Positions 36,514-45,307 of a stretch of 64,000 nucleotides of DNA are shown here, piece after piece (within the stretch, counting starts at the first letter, position 1; each line of letters opens with the position of its first letter). A program made the position numbers and the translations under genes. Origin of the DNA: Opitutia bacterium (GTDB lineage Bacteria > Verrucomicrobiota > Verrucomicrobiia > Opitutales > UBA953); NCBI GenBank assembly GCA_003569245.1, contig BGOM01000002.1, positions 1 through 64,000 on the forward strand, read 5' to 3'. The notes beneath the pieces were generated by a model, which saw nothing but the letters and a program-made list of their open reading frames with translations, did not search any database and had not been told where the DNA came from.

Positions 36514-37206
36514 GTGGGACGCCTCCTCTCGCTGTTCGCCCTCGCGGTCTTCGCGTGCTTCCTGCTGGCGAGGGCGCTGGGCCCCGCGCCCACCGTGGTG
36601 TCCGCGCCGACCGCCACCGCCGCGCCGTCCCCGGTGTCCGCGCCCGCCGTCGAGCCGGCCGCCCGCGGCGACGCGGCCGCGGCTCCGCGCCGGCCTCGCG
36701 CCCCTCTCGCCGCCGACGTCCGTTCCGCTCCCAAGGCGGCGACCATCCCCGGCTCGGTCGTGTCCGACCACGAAGCCGCCCGACCTTCGCCCCCCGCGGC
36801 CGCCGCGGCGCACCGCGACCCGTGGAGCGGTCGTCTGCCCACCGCGGGCGTAGACGGCGTCGACGCCCTGGGGCGCCGCGAAGTCCGCTACGACAATGGT
36901 GTGACCGCCTCCTCCCGCGTCGACCCGTTCGGCGGCGTCAGCACGCGCTACTCGAACGGCATCACCGCCGAGAGCCGCACGGACCTGCTCGGCTCGACGA
37001 CCACGCGTTTCTCCAACGGCGTGACCGCCTCCTCCCGCGTGGATGCCTTGGGCCACGTGGAGACCCGCTTCTCCGATGGCACCTCCTCGACCACGCGCGT
37101 CGACGCGCTGGGCAACCGGGTCACGACCTACTCCGATGGCCGGACGGAGACCTTACGCCCGGACCCGTTGTCGCCCCCGCCCAAGCCCGCGGGTGGCCGC
37201 CGTTAA
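36514..37206 (+). CDS. Membrane-anchored or exported protein of five 20-residue YD-like repeats
   Basis: The product of 230 residues starts at a GTG with a hydrophobic segment (LLSLFALAVFACFLLARALG) that acts as a signal or anchor. Residues 25-115 are low-complexity Ala/Pro. Residues 117-216 consist of five consecutive units of exactly 20 residues, each of the form D-xx-G-xxxx-R-(Y/F)-(S/D)-(N/D)-G-x-T-xxx-R-x, for example DALGHVETRFSDGTSSTTRV. The pattern resembles the YD repeats of RHS proteins in the alternation of G, aromatic-D-G and R, but the period and small size differ. A short Pro-rich tail follows. No family could be assigned. It lies between two terminators with the ThuA gene 73 bases downstream. 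Confidence 0.7.
   Translation: MGRLLSLFALAVFACFLLARALGPAPTVVSAPTATAAPSPVSAPAVEPAARGDAAAAPRRPRAPLAADVRSAPKAATIPGSVVSDHEAARPSPPAAAAAHRDPWSGRLPTAGVDGVDALGRREVRYDNGVTASSRVDPFGGVSTRYSNGITAESRTDLLGSTTTRFSNGVTASSRVDALGHVETRFSDGTSSTTRVDALGNRVTTYSDGRTETLRPDPLSPPPKPAGGRR
36862..37161 (+). repeat. Five tandem 60-bp coding repeats
   Basis: Each unit encodes 20 residues beginning with Asp (D117, D137, D157, D177, D197 of the gene at 36514). The units share blocks such as ACCGCCTCCTCCCGCGT and a CTCCAACGG or CTCCGATGG block, with no length variation. Units one and three are closest at their ends (NGVTASSRV in both). Expansion by unequal recombination or polymerase slippage is likely. Confidence 0.85.
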
Positions 37207-37279
37207 ACGGCGCCATTTGGCGGAACAGGGCGCTTGAAAGCCTCCTGCCGTCCGCCTACTTTTCTCCTCTCATCACCCC

Positions 37280-38362
37280 ATGAAACGCCTCCTCTCCCTC
37301 CTGGTCGCCGCGCTCGGCGTCGTCTCGCTCGCCGCGGCCGAGTCCTTCACTTCCGGTCCGGGCTGGCTCGATTTCCCCGGCGGCAAGGGCCCGGGCGCCG
37401 GCAAGACCGTCGTGCTGCTCGCGGGCGACGAGGAATACCGTTCGGAGGAGTCGATGCCCATGCTCGCCCGCCTCCTCGCGGAGCGCCACGGGTTCCACTG
37501 CGTCGTCCTGTTCTCGCATGACGCCGACGGCACCATCAATCCGAACAACGGCGCCTCCCTGGGCAAGCCCGAGGCCCTCGACGGCGCGGACGCCCTCGTG
37601 CTCGGCCTGCGATTCCGCAAGTGGAACGAGACGGCCCTCGCCAAGTTCGACGCCGCCGTGAAGCGCGGCGTGCCGATCGTCGCCACGCGGACCAGCACCC
37701 ACGCCTTCGCCGGCATCCCCAAGGAAAGCCCCTTCGCCGCCTACAACTGGAACAGCAAGGGCGGCTTCGGCAAGAACGTGCTCGGCGAGACCTGGGTGAG
37801 CCACTGGGGCAACCACAAGGGCGAGGCGACGCGCACGGCCGTCGAGCCCGGCGCCGAGAAGAGCCCGCTTCTCAACGGCGTGACCAGCATCTTCGGCGAC
37901 ACCGACGTTTACGAGGCCTACCCGCCCGCCGATGCCCAGGTGCTCCTGCGCGGCGTGGTCCTCAAGGACATGGATCCGAAGAGCCCGCCCAGCGAGCGCC
38001 GCAAGAAGCGCGCCACCGACAAGCAGGAGCAGGGCATCAACGAACCCGCCATGGCCGTCGCCTGGACCCGCGAGCTCAAGAACGAGGCCGGCACCGTCAA
38101 CCGCATCCTCACCACCACCATGGCCTCGGCCAGCGACCTCAAGGACGAGTCGCTCCGCCGCCTCCTGATCAACGGCGTCTTCTGGGGCCTCAAGCTCGAC
38201 GTGCCGGCCGCCGCCGACGCCACCCCGCTCGTCGAGTGGAAGCCCAGCAAGTACTCCTTCAACATGTTCCACAAGGGCCTCAAGGCCGACGCCTTCGCCG
38301 CGGTGCTGCCCGAGCCGGTGGCCGCGCCCGCGCCCGCGCCGAAGAAGCCCGCCGCCAAGTAA
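37280..38362 (+). CDS. Exported ThuA-domain protein
   Basis: The 360-residue product has a signal peptide (MKRLLSLLVAALGVVSLAAA) and a ThuA (class I glutamine amidotransferase-like) domain: VVLLAGDEEYRSEESMPMLA, LLAERHGFHCVVLFSHD, EALDGADALVLGLRFRKWNE and VPIVATRTSTHAFAG, with VYEAYPPADAQVLLRG further on. ThuA proteins occur in trehalose and other disaccharide utilisation loci, some linked to 3-keto-sugar formation, but their exact reaction is not settled. The C-terminus is a Pro/Ala/Lys tail. The gene ends with a strong terminator 22 bases past the stop. Confidence 0.88.
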   Translation: MKRLLSLLVAALGVVSLAAAESFTSGPGWLDFPGGKGPGAGKTVVLLAGDEEYRSEESMPMLARLLAERHGFHCVVLFSHDADGTINPNNGASLGKPEALDGADALVLGLRFRKWNETALAKFDAAVKRGVPIVATRTSTHAFAGIPKESPFAAYNWNSKGGFGKNVLGETWVSHWGNHKGEATRTAVEPGAEKSPLLNGVTSIFGDTDVYEAYPPADAQVLLRGVVLKDMDPKSPPSERRKKRATDKQEQGINEPAMAVAWTRELKNEAGTVNRILTTTMASASDLKDESLRRLLINGVFWGLKLDVPAAADATPLVEWKPSKYSFNMFHKGLKADAFAAVLPEPVAAPAPAPKKPAAK

Positions 38363-38383
38363 GCCGCCCGCGCGAGTCCGACG

Positions 38384-38408
38384 AGGCGCCCCGACGGGGC
38401 GCCTTTTT
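38384..38408 (+). terminator. Intrinsic terminator after the ThuA gene
   Basis: AGGCGCCCC (38384-38392), a GAC loop and GGGGCGCCT (38396-38404) form a perfect 9-bp stem continuing into TTTTT. It lies between the ThuA gene and the facing coiled-coil gene. Confidence 0.92.
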
Positions 38409-38411
38409 CGT

Positions 38412-40235
38412 TCAGGGGCGCAGCCCGCGGCCGACGAGCAGGCGGACGAAGGCCTCGTTGCTCAGGGTGAACGCGCCTTGCCGCGTGCAGGCGTCGCGCA
38501 CTTCGGCGTCGTCGGAGACGATGAACCAAGGTCCCTCGGACGAGCGGTCCTTCGCCACCAGGTCCATCAGGTCGTGGTCGGCCTTCGCGCCCGCCCGGCT
38601 GAAGGTCGCCTTGAGCCGGGGGTGTTCGACCCGCAGGTTGGAGTTTTGTCCATCGAAGCTGGTCCAGATGAGCAACCCCGAGCCTTCCTGGGCCAGTTTC
38701 TCCATCAGGTTGACCACCTTCTGGCGGGCCACCGGATCGAGCAGCAGGCGCACGTCGCCCTGCGCGTTGCGCTTCGATCCGAGCTTCAGGCCGAGGTAGG
38801 CCTGCTGGAGGCAGGCGAAATTATTCGCGTCGAGCCCGAGGCGCGCGGGTTCGCCCAAGGCGACGGCGCGTTCGAGCAAGGCGACCGGCCCCGACTGCTT
38901 CTGCTCGTGGTAACGCTGGTCCGCCAACAGCGAGCGGCGCCGGTGGATGTCGCCGCGGTAGAGGTCGGCGTGCCGGGAATCGACCAACCCCGACTGTTCG
39001 GCCGCCGCGAGGGCGGCCTCGATGGCCCGGAGCTCCGCGTTCTCCGCCCCGTTGATCTTCGCCGAGATGCGTTCCAGGAAAGGGTCGGAGGGCAGGTCCC
39101 GCCGTTCCAGTTCGTAACGCACCTTCTCGATGTGGTCCGTCACGCGCTTTTCCAACGCGATGACCTCGGGCAGGACGCTTCCCGCGGTCCGTTGGTAGCG
39201 CCGGAGCAGCTTCAGCATCTCCTCCATCTGCGGGATCGCCTGGCGCAACTCATGTTCCTTGGCGAGGAACGGGTCGGCGTCGCGTTGCGCCTTGCGCACC
39301 TTCTCGACGGTCTCCGCCGTCAGTTGGCGGACCTTCGCGACCTCCTCGGACGCCTCGCGCAGCTTGCGCGCGTCGGTGAACCACGGACGGAGCTCCTCGG
39401 ACAGCAGCGCCTCGGCGATCTCGCGGGCCTTGCGGGTGACGTGTTCGCGGGCCTGGGCCAGCTCGTCCTTGAGTCGGGCGACCTCGGCCTCCGCCATGGT
39501 CAGGCGGGATTGCAGCGCCTGCGCCGCGGCCTCCTGGCCGGCCGCTTGCAGGGCCTGGACTTCCTTGGCCTGGGCCGCGGCGGCCTCCAGCGCGGCGAGG
39601 CGGGCGTCGCGTTCGGCGAGGAGGTGGGCGTGGTGGCGGCGTTCGTTGCGGAGCTCGTTCTCGCGTGCGGTCGCGAGCCGGTCGATCTCCTGCTTCAGCT
39701 TCTGCACCGCGGGGTCGAGGCTGGGTTCGGCCTCCGGTTCGCCGCCGGGCTCCGCGGCCGGCGAGCCGACCTTCTGGAGCCACTGGCGCAGGGCTTTGGC
39801 GTCGGGCTTCGCCGCGGCTACCTTGCCGGCGGCGGCATGCTTCGCGAAGACTTCCGCCGGGATCGCGGACTCCTTGTCCTCGGCGCGCGCGGAACGGAGC
39901 AGGCAGAGCAGGGCGGTGCGCGGTCCGCCGAGGAGGCCGGCGAGTTCGTCCTGGTGGGCGAGCAGCACGGCCTTGTCGAGTTTCAGCAACGCCGGCATCC
40001 ACGGCAGATCGTCGGCCACGGCCGCGAAGTCCGCCGCGAGCAGGGCGTGCCGGGACTGGAAGAGCCGGCGGGCGTTCTGCAGGAACGGCTTGCGGTGGCT
40101 CCAACCTCCCGGGGTCTTGCTCGCCAGCGCGAGGAGCGGGCCATCCGGGACGTAGGCCAGGTCGGCGACCAGCTGCTCGGACAGCGGTTTGCGCCACGGC
40201 TTCACGAGGTCGTTCTTGTAGGCATGTTGTCCCAT
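38412..40235 (-). CDS. Coiled-coil protein with C-terminal YacP-like NYN (PIN-fold) domain
   Basis: The 607-residue cytoplasmic protein has three parts. Residues 1-155 are a globular N-terminal region (PFLQNARRLFQSRHALLAAD). Residues about 175-345 form a long Glu/Ala/Arg/Lys coiled coil (LKQEIDRLATARENELRNER and similar heptads). Residues about 465-600 match the YacP NYN nuclease fold: LGLDANNFACLQQAYLGLKL (D469, N472 region), LLIWTSFDGQ, LKATFSRAGAKADHDLMDLV (D553) and WFIVSDDAEVRDACTRQGAF (D575, D576), which lines up with B. subtilis YacP segments FTKENETADERIEKLAQ and ATSD. The acidic residues expected for metal-dependent RNA cleavage are kept. A coiled coil joined to a YacP domain is an unusual build. 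No partner gene is adjacent; panC follows upstream on the same strand. Confidence 0.72.
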   Translation of the reverse strand: MGQHAYKNDLVKPWRKPLSEQLVADLAYVPDGPLLALASKTPGGWSHRKPFLQNARRLFQSRHALLAADFAAVADDLPWMPALLKLDKAVLLAHQDELAGLLGGPRTALLCLLRSARAEDKESAIPAEVFAKHAAAGKVAAAKPDAKALRQWLQKVGSPAAEPGGEPEAEPSLDPAVQKLKQEIDRLATARENELRNERRHHAHLLAERDARLAALEAAAAQAKEVQALQAAGQEAAAQALQSRLTMAEAEVARLKDELAQAREHVTRKAREIAEALLSEELRPWFTDARKLREASEEVAKVRQLTAETVEKVRKAQRDADPFLAKEHELRQAIPQMEEMLKLLRRYQRTAGSVLPEVIALEKRVTDHIEKVRYELERRDLPSDPFLERISAKINGAENAELRAIEAALAAAEQSGLVDSRHADLYRGDIHRRRSLLADQRYHEQKQSGPVALLERAVALGEPARLGLDANNFACLQQAYLGLKLGSKRNAQGDVRLLLDPVARQKVVNLMEKLAQEGSGLLIWTSFDGQNSNLRVEHPRLKATFSRAGAKADHDLMDLVAKDRSSEGPWFIVSDDAEVRDACTRQGAFTLSNEAFVRLLVGRGLRP

Positions 40236-40293
40236 GGCCTTCAGTCTGGTCGGCCCGGGGAAGCCCGCAAGGGGACTTGCCGCCTTTTTCGGC

Positions 40294-41139
40294 TCAACCG
40301 AGGTCGGCGTTGTCGATCAGGCGGGTCGCCCCGAGGTGGCCGGCCACCGCCAGCACCGTCCGGCCCGGGGTCACCTGATCGACCGGTCGCAAGGTCTCCG
40401 CGTCCACCACCTCGCAATACTGGGGGCGGAAGGCCGGTTCCGCCGCGAGGCGGGCGAGGGCCGCGGACCGGACCCGCCCGGCGTCGCGTTCCCCGGCGGC
40501 GACCAAGGCCTGGCCCGCGGCGAGGGCGGCCGGGATGGCCGTCGCCTTCGCGAAGTCCGCGGGCGAAAGGTAGCGGTTGCGCGAACTCATCGCCACGCCG
40601 TTGGCTTCGCGGACCGTCTCATGGGCGACGATCCGGAGCGGGAAGAGCAGGTCGCGGACCATGCGGCGCAAGGCGGCGAGCTGCTGCAGATCCTTGCGGC
40701 CGAAGACCGCGACGTCGGGTTGCACGGCGTTGAAGAGCATGGCGACCACCGTCGTGACGCCGCGGAAGTGCCCCGGGCGGAACTCTCCGCACAGACCCTC
40801 GGTCACGAACGTCTCCTCGACCCAGGTCGAGGCGCCGGGCGCGTAGAAGTCCTCGGTCGCGGGCGCGAAGACGAGGTCGGCCCCGGCGGTGGCGCTCCCG
40901 GCGCAGTCGTCGGCGAGCGTCCGCGGGTACTTGGCGAAATCCTCGTTCGGCCCGAACTGGGTCGGGTTCACGAAGACCGAGACGACGACGTAGCCGGTCT
41001 CGGCCTTCGCGCGGCGCACCAACGCGAGGTGACCTTCGTGCAGGCAACCCATCGTCGGCACGAACCCGATGGTCCGGCCGGCTTGCCGGGCGCGGGCCAC
41101 CGCCGCGCGCAGCTCAGGGATGGTGTGGACGACCTCCAT
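40294..41139 (-). CDS. panC: Pantothenate synthetase (pantoate-beta-alanine ligase)
   Basis: PanC joins pantoate and beta-alanine with ATP in the last step of pantothenate synthesis, in the cytoplasm. The 281-residue product has the nucleotide-binding HxGH motif in FVPTMGCLHEGHLALVRRAK (residues about 25-44), VSVFVNPTQFGPNEDFAKYP, the segment FRPGHFRGVTTVVAMLFNAV, FGRKDLQQLAALRRMV and the KMSKS-like MSSRNRYLSP. Length matches the family. It begins at the ATG at 41139 (MEVVHTIPEL). No other pantothenate gene is adjacent. It is divergent from the xylA gene, with about 147 bases between starts that should hold both promoters. Confidence 0.97.
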   Translation of the reverse strand: MEVVHTIPELRAAVARARQAGRTIGFVPTMGCLHEGHLALVRRAKAETGYVVVSVFVNPTQFGPNEDFAKYPRTLADDCAGSATAGADLVFAPATEDFYAPGASTWVEETFVTEGLCGEFRPGHFRGVTTVVAMLFNAVQPDVAVFGRKDLQQLAALRRMVRDLLFPLRIVAHETVREANGVAMSSRNRYLSPADFAKATAIPAALAAGQALVAAGERDAGRVRSAALARLAAEPAFRPQYCEVVDAETLRPVDQVTPGRTVLAVAGHLGATRLIDNADLG

Positions 41140-41286
41140 GACGCCCGATGCTGGTCCGGCGGGGCCGGCCCTGCAAGGCGCAGTTCCGCGGGTCGCATTA
41201 ATACAAGCCGTTCGGCCGGGCCGCCCATTCCTTTCTTGGCAGGGCGGGGCGGAGCGGCAAAGTCGGGTTTCCGCTCCTAATACGCC

Positions 41287-42597
41287 ATGCCGCACTTCCC
41301 CAACGTCCCGGTCATCCAGTTCGAAGGACCCAAGTCCAAGAACCCGTTCGCCTTCAAGCACTACAACCCGGACGAGAAGATCGGCGGGAAGAAGATGAAG
41401 GACCACCTGCGCTTCGCCGCGGCCTACTGGCACGTGATGCGCAACGGCCTCTCCGACCCGTTCGGCGCCGGCACCGCCCTCATGCCCTGGGATGACGGCT
41501 CCGACTCCCTCGATAACGCCCTGCGTCGCGTGCCGGTCTTCTTCGAGTTCCTGGACAAGGCCCAGATCGACTTCTACTGCTTCCATGACCGCGACATCGC
41601 CCCGGAAGGCAAGACCCTCGCCGAGACGCACGCCAACCTCGCCCGCGTCACCCAGGAATTGAAGGCCTACCAGAAGGCCTCGGGCAAGAAGCTCCTCTGG
41701 GGCACGGCCTGCCTCTTCTCCCACCCGCGCTACGCGCAGGGCGCGGGCACCTCGCCCAACGCCGACGTCTTCGCCTACGGCGCCAGCCAGGTCCGCCACG
41801 CGCTCGAGGCCACCAAGGCCCTCGGCGGCGAAGGTTACGTCTTCTGGGGCGGCCGCGAAGGTTACGCCACGCTGCTGAACACCGACATGAAGCGCGAGCT
41901 CGACCACCTTGCCGCGCTCCTGCACCTCGCCGTCGACCACGCGAAGAAGATCGGCTTCAAGGGCCAGTTCTACATCGAGCCGAAGCCCCGCGAACCCTCG
42001 ACCCACCAGTACGACTCCGACTCCGCGGCCTGCCTCAATTTCCTCCGCGAGTACGGCCTGCTCAAGCACTTCAAGCTGAACATCGAGACCAACCACGCGA
42101 CCCTCGCCGGCCACACCATGGAGCATGAGCTCGAGGTGGCCATCGGCGCCGACGCGCTGGGTTCGATCGACGCCAACCGCGGCGACACGCTCCTCGGCTG
42201 GGACACCGACCAGTTCCCGACCGACCTCTACCTCACGACCAACATCATGCTGCGCGTCCTCAAGATGGGCGGCTTCACGACGGGTGGCCTCAACTTCGAC
42301 GCCAAGCGCCGCCGCGAATCCCACGAGCCGGTCGACCTCTTCCACGCCCACATCGGCGGCATGGACGCCTTCGCCCGCGGCCTCAAGATCGCCCACGCGA
42401 TCGTCAAGGACGGCAAGATGGACAAGTTCGTCGCCAACCGCTACGCCTCCTGGGACAAGGGTGTCGGCAAGAAGATCGAGGCCGGCAAGATCACCCTCGC
42501 CCAGCTCGACGCCTACGCGCAGGGCATCCCGGCCCCGACGCTCGCGTCCGGCCGCCAGGAGCTGCTCGAGAACCTGATCAACGAGTACATCCGCTGA
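41287..42597 (+). CDS. xylA: Xylose isomerase
   Basis: XylA converts D-xylose to D-xylulose (and glucose to fructose) in the cytoplasm. The 436-residue class II enzyme shows [15 protein letters not shown] (catalytic His), [16 protein letters not shown], the metal ligands in [18 protein letters not shown] and [40 protein letters not shown] and [20 protein letters not shown]. In the last block most homologues read STDPED; here SHEPVD replaces it. It heads a run of five same-strand genes for sugar metabolism. The leader has no Shine-Dalgarno (TAATACGCC-ATG). Confidence 0.97.
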   Translation: MPHFPNVPVIQFEGPKSKNPFAFKHYNPDEKIGGKKMKDHLRFAAAYWHVMRNGLSDPFGAGTALMPWDDGSDSLDNALRRVPVFFEFLDKAQIDFYCFHDRDIAPEGKTLAETHANLARVTQELKAYQKASGKKLLWGTACLFSHPRYAQGAGTSPNADVFAYGASQVRHALEATKALGGEGYVFWGGREGYATLLNTDMKRELDHLAALLHLAVDHAKKIGFKGQFYIEPKPREPSTHQYDSDSAACLNFLREYGLLKHFKLNIETNHATLAGHTMEHELEVAIGADALGSIDANRGDTLLGWDTDQFPTDLYLTTNIMLRVLKMGGFTTGGLNFDAKRRRESHEPVDLFHAHIGGMDAFARGLKIAHAIVKDGKMDKFVANRYASWDKGVGKKIEAGKITLAQLDAYAQGIPAPTLASGRQELLENLINEYIR

Positions 42598-42601
42598 GGC
42601 C

Positions 42602-44128
42602 ATGGCGATCGTCCTGGGTCTGGACCTGTCCACGCAGAGCGCGACGGCGCTCGTGCTGGACACGGCGAAAGGCACGACGGTCGCCCGCGCCCGCGCGGCG
42701 TTCGGCGCCGACTTCCCCGACCGCGGGCATCCGGAAGGATTCCTTCGCGGAGGGCAAGGCGGCGAGGTGCATGCCGACCCGCTCCTCTGGCTCGACGGGC
42801 TCGAGCTCGCGCTCGATCGCCTGGCCCAGCTGACCGACCTCGCGCAGGTCGACGCGGTCTCCGTCTCCGGCCAGCAGCACGGCAGCGTCTACCTCGCCGC
42901 CGGCTACGAGGCCGCGCTCGCCGACGGCAATCGCGCCACCTCGCTGGCCGCCAAGCTCGCCCCGTTCCTCTCCCGGCGCACCTCGCCGATCTGGATGGAC
43001 TCCTCGACCTCGGCGGAGTGCGCCGAGATCGCCGCCGCCCTCGGCGGGAACCAGGCCGTCTGCGACCTTACCGGTTCCGTGGCCACGCCGCGCTTCACCG
43101 GCCCGCAGATCCGTCGTTTCGCCAAGCTCGACCCGGCCGCCTGGGCCCGGACCAGGCGCGTCCACCTCGTCTCCTCCTTCTTCGCCTCCGTCCTCGCGGG
43201 CCAGGATGCCGCCATCGATACCGGCGACGGCGCCGGGATGAACCTGATGGATATCCGCCGGGGTGACTGGTCGCCGGCCGCGCTCGCCGCGACCGCGCCG
43301 GACCTCGCCGCGAAGCTCCCGCCCGTCCGTCCCGGCTCGACCGTGGCCGGCGGCATCTCCGCCTACTTCGTCGCCCGTCACGGCTTCTCGCCGAAGTGCC
43401 GGGTCGTCATCGGCACCGGCGACAACCCCTCCAGCCTCGTCGGCATGGGCGCCTCGAAACCCGGCAAGGTCGTCATCAGCCTCGGCACGAGCGACACGCT
43501 CTTCGCCGCGATCGAAGGCATCCGCACCGACGCCGCCGGCCTCGGCCACGCGTTCGGCAATCCGCTGGGCGGCAGCATGAGCCTCGTCTGCGTGCGCAAC
43601 GGCTCGCTCGCCCGCGAGGCCATCCGTCGCGAATGCGGTCACGCCGACTGGCCGGCCTTCTCCGCCGCCGTCGACGCCGCGCCCCCCGCGGTCGCCGCCG
43701 TGCTGCCGATGGAGGAGCCCGAGATCACCCCGCGCCGCCCGGCCGGCCGCCTCGCCTTCGGCGCCGTCGCTTCGAAGGCCACGCTTCCCCGCGCCGCCGT
43801 CGAAGGTCAGGCGCTCAGCCTCCGCCTGCACAGCCGCTGGGTCGGTACGCCGACCACGCAGCTCCTGCTCACCGGTGGCGCCTCCGAGAATCCGTCCGTC
43901 GCCAAGATCTTCGCCGATGTCTTCGGCGCCCCGGTCCTGCGCCTGGCCGTCTCCGATTCCGCCGCCTTGGGCGCCGCCTTGCGCGCCGCCGAGGCCGCCT
44001 GCGGCGCCAAGATGGCCGAGCTGGAAGCGGTTTTCTGCGCCCCGGCCCCCGGGGTCGTCCCGCCGAACCCGGCTCTCCGGGCGGCCTACGACGCCCTCGA
44101 GGCGCAGCTCGCCCGGGCCTTGGCCTGA
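42602..44128 (+). CDS. xylB: Xylulokinase
   Basis: XylB phosphorylates D-xylulose to xylulose 5-phosphate for the pentose phosphate pathway. The 508-residue FGGY-family kinase begins IVLGLDLSTQSATALVLD (ATP-binding phosphate loop), with VDAVSVSGQQHGSVYLA and PIWMDSSTSAECAEIAAALG in the substrate half, VIGTGDNPSSLVGMGASKPG (catalytic Asp) and QLLLTGGASENPSVAKIFAD in the nucleotide half. The start lies four bases after the xylA stop, so the two are certainly cotranscribed and probably coupled. Confidence 0.96.
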   Translation: MAIVLGLDLSTQSATALVLDTAKGTTVARARAAFGADFPDRGHPEGFLRGGQGGEVHADPLLWLDGLELALDRLAQLTDLAQVDAVSVSGQQHGSVYLAAGYEAALADGNRATSLAAKLAPFLSRRTSPIWMDSSTSAECAEIAAALGGNQAVCDLTGSVATPRFTGPQIRRFAKLDPAAWARTRRVHLVSSFFASVLAGQDAAIDTGDGAGMNLMDIRRGDWSPAALAATAPDLAAKLPPVRPGSTVAGGISAYFVARHGFSPKCRVVIGTGDNPSSLVGMGASKPGKVVISLGTSDTLFAAIEGIRTDAAGLGHAFGNPLGGSMSLVCVRNGSLAREAIRRECGHADWPAFSAAVDAAPPAVAAVLPMEEPEITPRRPAGRLAFGAVASKATLPRAAVEGQALSLRLHSRWVGTPTTQLLLTGGASENPSVAKIFADVFGAPVLRLAVSDSAALGAALRAAEAACGAKMAELEAVFCAPAPGVVPPNPALRAAYDALEAQLARALA

Positions 44129-44215
44129 AGGGCGGGTTTCGACCGCTTTCCCGCATTGCCCGCTTGAACAAAGGCGGGTGATGGGCTGACATAGTCGGCT
44201 CACCCCCGCACCACC

Positions 44216-45283
44216 ATGTCCCAGCGCCCCGTCACCCTCTTCACCGGCCAGTGGGCCGACCTCCCGATCGCCGAACTCCTGCCCAAGGTCAAAGCCATGG
44301 GCTACGAAGGCGTCGAGCTCGCCTGCTGGGGCGACCACTTCGACGTCACCCGCGCGGTGAAGGAGAAGGGCTACGTCGAATCCCTCTGGGCGCAGCTCGA
44401 GCTGCATGACCTCGGCTGCTGGGCGATCTCGTCCCACCTCGTCGGCCAGGCCACCTGCGACAACATCGACGAGCGCCACCAGGCCATCCTCCCCGCCCAC
44501 GTCTGGGGCGACGGCAAGCCGGAAGGCGTCCGCCAGCGCGCCGCCAAGGAGATGGCCCTTACCGCCGAGGCCGCCCGCAAGTTCTTCGACGCCGGCAAGT
44601 CCTATATGTCCAAGAAGCCCAAGGGCTCGGGCAAGGTCGTCGTGAACGGCTTCACCGGCTCCTCCATCTGGCACGCCCTCTACGCCTTCCCGCCCACCAA
44701 CCAGGCGTTCCTGCAGAAGGGCTACGATGATTTCGCCAAGCGCTGGAAGCCCATCCTGGAGGCCTTCGAGAAGCATAACGTCTACTTCGCCCTCGAGGTC
44801 CACCCGACCGAGATCGCCTTCGACATCGCCTCCGCGCAGCGCGCCCTCGAGGCCGTCGGCCACCACAAGCGCTTCGGTTTCAACTACGACCCCAGCCACC
44901 TCGGCTACCAGGGCGTCGACTACGTGAAGTTCATCCGCACCTTCGGCAAGCAGATCCACCACGCCCACATGAAGGACGTCTGGTGGGGCCACGGCGACGG
45001 CACCGTCGGCGTCTTCGGCGGCCATACCGATTTCTGCGACGCCCGTCGCGCCTGGGATTTCCGCTCCGTCGGCCGCGGCGATATCCGTTTCGAGGACGTC
45101 ATCGTCGCCCTCAACGACATCGGCTACGCCGGCCCGCTCTCCGTGGAGTGGGAGGACGGCCGCATGGATCGCTTCCACGGCGCGACCGAATCCTGCGCCT
45201 TCGTCAGGAAACTGGCCTTCCCGACCAACAAGGTCGCCTTCGACGCCGCCTTCGACAAGGCCAAGCAGAAGGCCAAGAAGTAA
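44216..45283 (+). CDS. Sugar phosphate isomerase/epimerase family TIM-barrel protein
   Basis: The 355-residue protein belongs to the xylose-isomerase-like TIM-barrel (AP endonuclease 2) family: [55 protein letters not shown] (first metal Glu), [20 protein letters not shown] (Asp and His), [12 protein letters not shown] (His) and [12 protein letters not shown] (last Glu). No signal peptide, so cytoplasmic. Members include xylulose and tagatose epimerases, inosose dehydratases and 3-keto-sugar dehydratases. It lies 87 bases after xylB and 24 before a Gfo/Idh/MocA dehydrogenase, a pairing typical of inositol or keto-sugar pathways. Substrate not determined. Confidence 0.9.
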   Translation: MSQRPVTLFTGQWADLPIAELLPKVKAMGYEGVELACWGDHFDVTRAVKEKGYVESLWAQLELHDLGCWAISSHLVGQATCDNIDERHQAILPAHVWGDGKPEGVRQRAAKEMALTAEAARKFFDAGKSYMSKKPKGSGKVVVNGFTGSSIWHALYAFPPTNQAFLQKGYDDFAKRWKPILEAFEKHNVYFALEVHPTEIAFDIASAQRALEAVGHHKRFGFNYDPSHLGYQGVDYVKFIRTFGKQIHHAHMKDVWWGHGDGTVGVFGGHTDFCDARRAWDFRSVGRGDIRFEDVIVALNDIGYAGPLSVEWEDGRMDRFHGATESCAFVRKLAFPTNKVAFDAAFDKAKQKAKK

Positions 45284-45307
45284 TCCCGAACCTCGCGACA
45301 TACCTTC

